Of a stretch of DNA of 64,000 nucleotides, positions 57,451 through 64,000 are shown one piece after another; within the stretch, counting starts at the first letter, position 1; every line of letters begins with the position of its first letter. Origin of the DNA: Apoda limacodes (lineage: Eukaryota; Arthropoda; Insecta; Lepidoptera; Limacodidae). The position numbers and the translations under genes are program-made. Location: positions 23,323,321-23,387,320 of the forward strand of contig OX291542.1 of NCBI GenBank assembly GCA_946406115.1. The letters are read 5' to 3'. The notes below the pieces were generated by a model. That model worked only from the letters and a program-made list of their open reading frames with translations. It was not told the origin of the DNA and searched no databases.

Positions 57451-57638
57451 TTTTGAGAACGTAGCAGATACTTGCGCAGTGCTTATCTAATTATGTAGGT
57501 ATTCATTTAGGATTAAACATAAGTAAAATACATTTTGTTTGTAATTGACAATGACAGTATATTTAATAATATTTTTATTTAAGAACAACACCATAGACAA
57601 TACATCAAGGAGGTAATATATGTTTACAATTCTTAACA
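57451..57638 (-). repeat. 5' LTR of the copia element (188 bp)
   Basis: On the minus strand it starts TGTTAAGAATTGTAAACATA and ends TACGTTCTCAAAA, directly followed by the primer-binding site. LTR ends are TG...AA and not the usual TG...CA; both the target duplication and the primer-binding site support this boundary. Confidence 0.92.
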
Positions 57639-57843
57639 CCGGGGCCGTCGGCGTCGTGTGAGGGGGGGGGGCTATTAGGGGAGGTCTTGGTACAACATAT
57701 ACTATATAATTTGTGGGGAGGTCGCTGAGACTAGTCTCGCTATCCGGATAGCGAGATCGTCGTCTTGGGCCATTAGTACGTGTCGAGGCAGCTTAACAAT
57801 AGTTTTTCAGGGTGATGGTAACTTGTGGATTGCACAATTAATC
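57639..57843 (-). mobile_element. Jockey fragment split from its neighbour by the copia insertion
   Basis: Aligns with copy A at 34308-34494: CCGTCGGCGTCGTG, CTCGCTATCCGGATAGCGAG, ATCGTC, TTAACAATAGTTTT and GTGGATTGCACAATTAA, with a 30-bp insertion near 57690-57720. On the far side of the copia only AACCCGGG (53727-53734) fits the same target, so nearly all of the other side is missing. Confidence 0.85.
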
Positions 57844-58298
57844 TGTTCACTCTACATTGAATAGACTTCACGCAGCCAGTATAAACAGTGTTTTGTTTAT
57901 AAAGTGTAAAATATATTGGGCAACTTCAAAAGTTAGGCTTAAGGAATTGTATCCAAGCCTTGTTTTTTATAAAAAAATCAAGAATGAAATAAAATACGAT
58001 ATTTATTTTGATTCTCTATTTCTTTGCGATTCTTTTCTAATTCTAAGACATAATCTATATAATTTTTGTTGAATTAATTTAGTCTTTTTAAAGAGAAAAA
58101 TTATTTCAAAATACACGATACAAAATATTATTATATTATGTTTAGTTCGTTTGGTACAGTGTGTGAACAGTGCTTAGACATAATCCACCAGTTATTTTTT
58201 GCCTATCTGCCTGCTGCTATAGCTTATAGAAACGTCTAAAACCTAAACGTATCTGTGAAAACATATTTTAAAGAACATTTTCATTAATCTGTAACGAA
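57844..58298. other. Intergenic, upstream flank of the ZAD gene
   Basis: AT-rich. The open frame at 57857-58072 has no assignable motif. The promoter and 5' UTR of the ZAD gene should lie in the right part, but no core promoter element is clear. Confidence 0.4.
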
Positions 58299-58691
58299 AT
58301 GGGAAGTCTTGATCGTGGTATCCTAACAGGGTTTATTTGTCGCTTATGTTCGGAAATGCGTCGCTATGTACTTCACATCTACGGCGATGAAGGATTACGT
58401 TTATGTGTTTCAGAAAAAATCAATAGATATCTTTCAATTAATGTTCGTATTGGCCTATTGCATGCTATGATGTGTTTTCTTTTCTTTTCAAGCAATAATA
58501 GTTGAATTTTGTTATAGGTGTCCCGCTCAGATCCTTTGCCTAAAACTATATGTAAGAGCTGCTTAGAAAGACTGGAGAATCAGCACAGGCTGGTAATGCG
58601 TATAGAACAAGCAGCACAAATGCTGAAAGGTCAGCGTTCTAACAGAGGCTGTTGTGTTAACCTTTGTGATTTCTCCAGTAGACCTAAATAA
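58299..58691 (+). CDS. ZAD-domain protein (zinc-finger-associated domain), two exons
   Basis: Exon 1 58299-58442 (48 codons), intron 58443-58517 (75 bp, GTTCGT...TTATAG), exon 2 58518-58691 (57 codons plus stop): 105 residues. The joined protein carries the insect ZAD pattern: FICRLCSEM with Cys14 and Cys17, LCVSEKINRYLSIN, then SDPLPKTICKSC with Cys60 and Cys63 and a helix QHRLVMRIEQAAQML. ZADs bind one zinc and dimerise; they usually sit at the N-terminus of C2H2 zinc-finger transcription factors in the nucleus. No C2H2 finger follows. Either this is a ZAD-only protein, or AAAG|GTCAGC at 58626-58635 is a donor leading to finger exons past the Jockey insertions and the window edge. The exon 1 donor is weak, but the alternative GTATTG donor shifts the frame to an early stop. 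Confidence 0.8.
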
Positions 58692-59149
58692 TATTGTACA
58701 AAATTTACATAAGACGACATAGTTAATAATTTAGAATTTAAATCAAGTAGTTAGCATATTTATTTACATCACACTACTTTAATAAATTAAAGTATATAGG
58801 TGTATTTTGAGCATTCCGAACATATACTAATTGTGAATTCATTACTTTTCATTACATTATTTCTCATGATTTATTTAACTTATATTCCGTGTTAGGTTAA
58901 CAACTCTACAGCACTATCTTTAGCTATTCTTCACAAGCCATTTTTATGATTTTTTACACAACTCAAATTTGTTTTTAATGTAAAGTGTTTGTGCTAAATG
59001 GATATTTTTAGAATTAAGATTTGTACTGTCATTCTTATTGTAAAAATTATTCTAGGTATTATCTTTTGTCTCATTAATATAAATATGTATACCTACTAAT
59101 GGTAATTAACTATATTTTATTTACTGGAGATAGTGATGCTGAAGTCCCT
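58692..59149. other. Intergenic, no gene recognised
   Basis: AT-rich, with AATAAATTAAAG near 58781 that could serve as polyadenylation signal for the ZAD transcript. Confidence 0.4.
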
Positions 59150-59285
59150 AAGGGCCTGTGCTGTATGGTGCATGTGACACATAATGCAGTTTTGTATAGC
59201 ACATGCATTCTTTCTTGCAATGACCTTTTAATCCAATTAAGTTAACTGTATGTGTGGAAAAGGCACAATACAGCATAGGCCCTAA
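59150..59285. mobile_element. 136-bp foldback MITE
   Basis: AGGGCCTGTGCTGTATGGTG at the left end is matched inverted by AGGGCCTATGCTGTATTGTG from the right end; symmetry continues to an ACACATA word on each arm. Non-coding centre of about 60 bp. Confidence 0.75.
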
Positions 59286-59339
59286 ATGTTTGATTAAGTG
59301 TACAAAACTAGCCAATCCCTTGCACGGATAGTATCTCTA

Positions 59340-59933
59340 ACAATATCCTAAAGCGCCTTACTCTTCCCCTTCTCTGCCTTCTAGTAGCGATCTTCAACAC
59401 TGCTCTCGAAAATTGCACTTTTCCTTCTCAATGGAAAGATGCAATTGTTATAGACATCCATAAGCCAGGGAAAGCCATCCTCCTACCGCCCTATAAGTTT
59501 ACTGAAGGCCCATGGTAAACTTTACAAACTCCTCCTCCTCCTTGCTTGCCTACAGAACGCTATAGACTCCAGAGGCATCTTAACAGACGAGCAGTTCGGC
59601 TTCTGCACCAAACACTCATGCGTTCACCAAGTCCTCCGTATCACGGAACATATTCTCACTGGCTTCCAACCAGTATTAGGTAAGTTCGGGTTCGTCGGCG
59701 ACCGCACGGATATACAAGGTATCGAAGGAACTCCCTGGCGCTAACTCACCTTCGGGTTCGAGGCTCACGCTGGTCAAAGGGATAGCAACAACCCAAGCCA
59801 AGGCACCTCCCGCGGGGAGCCCTTGAGCGTTGGGCGCTATATGGGCTGAGACTCCTTCAGAGTCTCGCCCCAAAACCCCGCTGGAGCAGTAATGGCTGCA
59901 ACAGCCAACTGCTTTCAATTCAGAAAAAAAAAT
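59340..59933 (+). mobile_element. 5'-truncated, internally deleted Jockey copy
   Basis: Opens in the N-terminal RT: AIFNTALENCTFPSQWKDAI, HKPGKA, then in another frame RGILTDEQFGF and HSCVHQVLRITEHILTGFQP. At 59686 it jumps (TTAGGTAAG to TTCGGGTTCG) straight to the ORF2 tail and 3' UTR, ending CAACTGCTTTCAATTCAG plus poly-A to 59933. The N-terminal RT seen here is the very part that copy A lacks; the two deletions share the LGK codon region. Confidence 0.9.
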
Positions 59934-60186
59934 GTCCATTAAAACTAAAACCATTGACATTAGATTAAAAGTTAAGTGACAAGGCAGTCAGATTTAGATG
60001 AATTATGATAAAATAATGTAGGTCATACAGGAACATGACCAGAGAACTTATTGAGAATTGTTAAAATTTCATTCCTTAGATCCTTTGTTAAATTTTCAAA
60101 CAGTAGTTTGGTTATATATTGTGGCATATACTTCAACAGGATTTAGGGTGATGACCATACTTCAACATTCTGAAATAAAAATTAAG
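59934..60186 (+). repeat. 253-bp spacer between two Jockey copies, duplicated at 50866-51119
   Basis: Sequence between the poly-A of one Jockey and the first base of the next. Its inverted counterpart lies at 50866-51119. I recognise no transposon ends or gene in it. The open frame starting MLKFHSLDPLLNFQTVVW crosses from it into Jockey 5' UTR and is not a gene. Confidence 0.85.
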
Positions 60187-60936
60187 ATTCCCGATTCGAC
60201 TTTCGTGTTGTGCGGTCGTGTTTTAGAGCTTCAAGTGCTCTCATTATTCTCCGTGCAGTGGTGACTCAGCTGGTGCGCATTCCTATGTGGTGTTTTGCCT
60301 CGCTGACTATCTGGAATTGTTGTTTGGTTTATTGCCCGCAATTCTTAGAGAATCGGCCTGAGTGTCGAGCGCTGCTCGGTTGTGTGTATTGGCTGGAAAA
60401 TTGCTTCTCGGCCCGCCGTGAGTGTACTTTCGCTCTTTTCAACGCGCCCATAACGCGAAGTTTATCGAAGCGATACTGTGTGTGAGTGTGTGTCCTCGTA
60501 GTCGCGGAACTACTACGCATAGTGGTGTCCCTTTGCTTGGCTCTTTGACTGACGCTGGTTCGACCGGCCTGAGCCCGGCTTTGTATTTCCACCTCAGCGG
60601 TTCGCCACTCCGCGCATTCTCGCGTTTTAAGTATCGATTGCCTTCTAGTTTGTAAGAAATCCAGTTCCGAGTGCTCAAGGGCTGGTGGGTGAGATCGTAT
60701 AGCTCTTTTCAGAGTTGCGGTCTATCTAAACGTTTCTGAATTAAATAACGTCTCGTTGCTCGGGGGGAAACCTAACGGTGACAACGTAACCCCGTCCGTA
60801 GGAGTAGGTGTTAGGTACACACCAAGCAATCCGTAGCACTGCGGGGCGCTTGGCCACATTTAGATATTCTTGCTCCTCGCCAGCAATGGTGGGGAGTCAC
60901 TAGGTACACACTAACTACATCTCGGTCACTCCCGCG

Positions 60937-62705
60937 ATGGCCGAGCAACTCAACGGCTTGTCCCCGGACCAGCTAGGGGCAATCGTGGAAGCTCTTGTTC
61001 GCGATCGCCCAGAGCTAGCCCAAGCCATCATCAAGGCTGTGGGGCCTGCCCTCACTGCGTCCAGCACAACCGCGCCGCGCCCATCCGTCTCATCGCTTTT
61101 GCCTCCGCGTTCCCCCTCTCGCTCGCGCACTCGCACGCGCTCTCTATGCCGCGTCCCACTCTCCCGCGACTCGCTCGCCGCGCCCTCCGGGCCCCTGTGC
61201 CAACTCGTCCCCCCACTCCGGTAGCTGATGTGACCCTTTCTTGGTCACTCGCTTCCTCGTCCCCCGCAACCTCCGAAACCGCACTCCTGTCCCCGGTAGC
61301 CGTAATGTCCGCTGAGTCGGCGTTGTCCTCTAATGAGGACGACGAAGGCTTCAAAGTGGTTGGCCTGGAGATCAAAAAGGGCAAGAAGCGGAAGAAGACC
61401 GCCAAGTCCAACAAGGCTTCGGCGGCATCCGCTCAGGAGTCTTCTCAAAGCGCCTAGCGCTTCCCCGTCCCCGTCCACCTCGGCGGCCAGCCCTGAGCCA
61501 GCCGCCATGGACACCACCCCCGCCGCCACCTCTTCGCAGGCCGACTGTCCCACTTCGGGACGCAAGGGAAAAACTCCGCCCTCTGTTGTCATCAAAGACA
61601 AAGGGGCCTGGACAAACATTGCAAACGCGATGAAGGCCAAGCGTATTAATTATACGCACGCCGGCAATGATGCCGAGCGTGGCATCAAAGTGCAGGTCCC
61701 GACACCGACAGATTTCCGCAATTTGTCCGCAATTTACGGCTCAGAAATACGAGTACCACACGTACTCGCTGGCCGAAGAACGCGTGCTCAGGGCAGTTAT
61801 AAGGGGAGTCCCTAAGGAATTCTCCGAAAAAACTGTCCAGGACGACTTAATAGTCCAAGGCCTCCCTGTAAGGGAAGTACAATGGCCGTGATAAGTCAGA
61901 GTGCTCGATCTGACTAAAGAAGGCAAAGCCATCTTTAACATTAAATGTATGCAGCCTCAAGGGCGTCCGGGTCGAGACTCCGCATAAGTGGTCGACCCCA
62001 GGACAGTGCCACCGATGCCAGCTGTATGGCCACGCACAGCGCAACTGCACACGCAGATCGCGCTGCGTGAAATGTCTTCGCGATCACGCCACTCCGGACT
62101 GTGATCGCAATCGCGAAAACGCATCCGACCCGGTCGCTTGCGTACTCTGTGGGAGCGAAGGCCACCCTGCGAATTACCGCGGGTGCCCACAAGCTCCCAA
62201 ACAGAACCCGTGTAAACCCAAAAAGGATAAATCGCGCCCGTCTGCCCCCCGCCAACAGGCCCCGCTCGTGCCTGCTCCCCTCCCTGCCGTCAACGCCTGG
62301 AGCCGCCCTCCAGCGCTAGTCGACGCGGCCAAGTCTAAAGAGGCAAACAAACTTCTGTCTGCACTCCCTGGGCCCGTCTCAGTTACGGGTATTCCCTACC
62401 CCGCCCCCCTCATGTCCCGTGACATCCCGCGTCCAGCGCCTATGCGAAGTGCTCCGGCACCTCTCGCGCAAACGCGCTTTGCCCCCCCGCGACCCTCTCT
62501 CGCGCTGCCCCGCAACGCCGCTCAGACGACCGAGCAGCAGCATCTCAGCGTTCTCGCTGATATTTCTTGGGCCTTCGACCCAGCCTACTTTGAGGTCGTG
62601 TACGCCGAATACGTACAGATCCCCGATCTCAATGAAATGCTCAGCTTCATGGCTAAGCATCGCGAGTTCTTCGCCGCCCTCCGCAGCGTGGCCCCCAAAC
62701 CTTAA
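60937..62705 (+). pseudogene. Jockey ORF1 (gag-like), frameshifted (copy B)
   Basis: Starts MAEQLNGLSPDQLGAIVEAL, the counterpart of copy A. Open segments at 60937-61224, 61146-61457, 61333-61815, 61667-61891 and 62067-62705 lie in changing frames, so at least four indels have hit it. All three zinc knuckles can still be read (CHRCQLYGHAQRNC region near 62010, CLRDHATPDC at 62070, CVLCGSEGHPANYRGC near 62145), and the end matches HREFFAALRSVAPKP. Confidence 0.9.
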
Positions 62706-63245
62706 AAACCAAAATGGATTGCACAACCGCGCGCGAAAAACCCCTTAGACTATTTAAACGCCAACGGTCTTAGAAACCAAAGAGAGGAATTATCGCAATT
62801 CATCTCGTCCCAAAAACCGGACGTCTTCCTTATCCAGGAAACGTTCACAGTCCGGAGTGGCGTGATCGCGAAGACATTTCACGCAGCGCGATCTGCGTGT
62901 GCAGTTGCGCTGTGCGTGGCCATACAGCTGGCATCGGTGGCACTGTCCTGGGGTCGACCACTTATGCGGAGTCTCGACCCGGACGCCCTTGAGGTCGTGT
63001 ACGCCGAATACGTACAGATCCCCGATCTCAATGAAATGCTCAGCTTCATGGCTAAGCATCGCGAGTTCTTCGCCGCCCTCCGCAGCGTGGCCCCCAAACC
63101 TTAAAAACCAAAATGGATTGCACAACCGCGCGCGAAAAACCCCTTAGACTATTTAAACGCCAACGGTCTTAGAAACCAAAGAGAGGAATTATCGCAATTC
63201 ATCTCGTCCCAAAAACCGGACGTCTTCCTTATCCAGGAAACGTTC
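62592..63245 (+). repeat. 255-bp direct duplication with a 147-bp inverted ORF1 insert
   Basis: 62592-62846 is repeated at 62991-63245 (offset 399). Between them, 62847-62993 is the exact reverse complement of 61956-62102, the first and second zinc-knuckle region of ORF1. The pieces abut or overlap by about 3 bp (GAG), with no extra bases. The minus-strand frame at 62790-63125 and the plus frame at 62862-63104 are products of this shuffle. Confidence 0.93.
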
Positions 63246-64000
63246 CTAAAGCCCGCTGTCCGCACCCCTTCGATTGCGAACTATCGCACCATCCGTAATG
63301 ATGGATGAGATTGCCTCCAATCTCGGAGGCAATCTCATCTATAAAAGGCGCTCCCTGCATTGATCCCCTATCGATTCTCCACCACTTACGAACTTAGAAG
63401 CATCCGTCTGCCGCTAAGCGATCATCATTGCATCAGCCGATCATCATTGCATCGGTTTATCTATCTCCCTTAAAAGACTTGCTGGAGAGCGACCTCCAGT
63501 CGCTCTTAAATTTAGACCTAAATTGCAAGCACCGTCGCTGGAACTCTTCAGTAACTTCAAGGAGAGGCAGACTCCTTGACGATTTAGTTGACAGACTAAA
63601 CTTTGACATCATCGCTCCCATGACGCCCACTTACTTTCCCCACAATACTCGGAACAACCCTGACGTACTCGACATAGCACTTCTAAAGAATGTAAGGCTA
63701 AGCTTTCGCTCTATAGAGGTGCTTAACGAACTTGACTCGGACCACCGCCCTGTCCTCCTCCGATTAGGTTCCCCTTCGGACTCTCCTCCCGACACTAGAA
63801 CCGTGACGGACTGCGATAAATTTGGGGAATTGCTCGAAAATCCCAGCTCGCCACATCTAGATCGCGTTCCCGATATAATCTCTTCCGCGACCGACTTAAA
63901 CGTAGCTATCGGCTCACTCAATAGCCACCTGACCGCCACCGTTAGCGAGTGCTCAAGACAAGTGCCGGTTGGTGATTACCACCACCTAATCCTGCCTCAG
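62714..64000 (+). pseudogene. Jockey ORF2 endonuclease, partial and degenerate (copy B)
   Basis: ORF2 opens MDCTTARE 8 nt after the ORF1 stop; a second opening from the duplication lies at 63113. A small deletion after KPL removes the VSIGYF strand. From 63107 on, boxes FLIQETFL, then DLNCKHRRWNS, RLNFDIIAPMTPTYF, PDVLDIALLKN and LDSDHRPVLL are readable across frames, ending at HHLILPQ as the window stops. Several indels break it. The minus-strand frame at 63631-63939 is an antisense shadow. Confidence 0.88.

Larger units (their letters stand above)
53735..57638 (-). mobile_element. Ty1/copia LTR retrotransposon, decayed, with LTRs and 5-bp TSD
   Basis: Two related LTRs (53735-53932 and 57451-57638) bound a minus-strand gag-pol. 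CCGGG at 53730-53734 and 57639-57643 is the target duplication. Pol order protease-integrase-RT-RNase H defines the copia superfamily. The primer-binding site GGTTATGGACGTGCATGG (57433-57450) touches the 5' LTR and resembles the initiator-tRNA-Met half-molecule site of Drosophila copia. A G-rich polypurine tract abuts the 3' LTR at 53933-53941. At 3.9 kb it is shorter than intact relatives: the integrase-RT junction is deleted and there are several frameshifts. It sits inside a Jockey fragment. Confidence 0.95.
60187..64000 (+). mobile_element. Jockey-clade retrotransposon, rearranged, continues past window end (copy B)
   Basis: Starts ATTCCCGATTCGACTTTCG like copy A's 5' end and keeps the same order: 5' UTR to 60936, ORF1 60937-62705, ORF2 from 62714. 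ORF1 has several frameshifts; the ORF1/ORF2 boundary is duplicated and interrupted by an inverted ORF1 piece. The endonuclease region is still recognisable at the right edge, where HHLILPQ is reached. The element is dead. Confidence 0.93.

Noticed and set aside
60058..60264. Plus frame MLKFHSLDP..., repeated at 50791-50994 minus
   Set aside because: Its conservation in two places comes from the duplicated spacer/Jockey block, not from coding; it crosses from the spacer into Jockey 5' UTR.
63631..63939. A 102-codon minus-strand frame near the right end (also 35705-36013 plus)
   Set aside because: Both are antisense to the Jockey endonuclease and share the same shadow peptide, which only reflects the conserved sense strand.

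Overview
This window looks like nuclear DNA of an insect, most likely a moth or butterfly (Lepidoptera). It is AT-rich and gene-poor. Its repeat complement is the kind seen across Lepidoptera: Jockey-clade and RTE non-LTR retrotransposons, a Ty1/copia element, mariner and hAT relics, many hairpin MITEs, and dispersed repeats with the AAGTGCG...GGGTTCCGTA core. The host genes read as insect proteins. No species can be named from the sequence alone.

Three host loci can be supported. (1) 6826-7365 (+) is an uninterrupted NDUFA8-like gene (mitochondrial complex I, four CX9C motifs). (2) 40755-49373 (-) is a complete six-exon POLR1C gene (RPAC1, the alpha-like subunit shared by RNA polymerases I and III). 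All six exons join in phase with GT-AG introns to give 331 residues. (3) 58299-58691 (+) encodes a ZAD zinc-binding domain in two exons. It is either a stand-alone ZAD protein or the 5' end of a ZAD-C2H2 gene continuing beyond the window.

Layout. 0-6 kb: a TIR MITE, a Jockey endonuclease relic and a degenerate 2.6 kb LINE on the minus strand. 6.4-7.4 kb: NDUFA8. 7.4-33.9 kb: mostly AT-rich intergenic DNA with a TTAA-flanked MITE, RTE and other LINE 3' relics, dispersed repeats and a 106-bp-arm hairpin. 33.9-39.2 kb: an almost full-length Jockey element (minus) with intact ORF1 and endonuclease but missing the N-terminal part of its reverse transcriptase. 40.1-40.6 kb: a Jockey 3' fragment with a 12-bp target duplication beside a mariner relic. 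40.8-49.4 kb: POLR1C, with several transposons in its introns. 50.7-51.2 kb: a Jockey/spacer/Jockey block that recurs inverted at 59.85-60.36 kb. 53.7-57.6 kb: a decayed copia element inserted in a Jockey fragment. 58.3-58.7 kb: the ZAD exons. 59.3-64 kb: two Jockey copies, the second heavily rearranged and running off the window.

The host genes are housekeeping (respiration, Pol I/III transcription) or regulatory (ZAD) and show no sign of forming one pathway. The distinctive feature of the right half is repeated Jockey insertion, nesting and local rearrangement around POLR1C and the ZAD locus. I found no convincing wholly new system.
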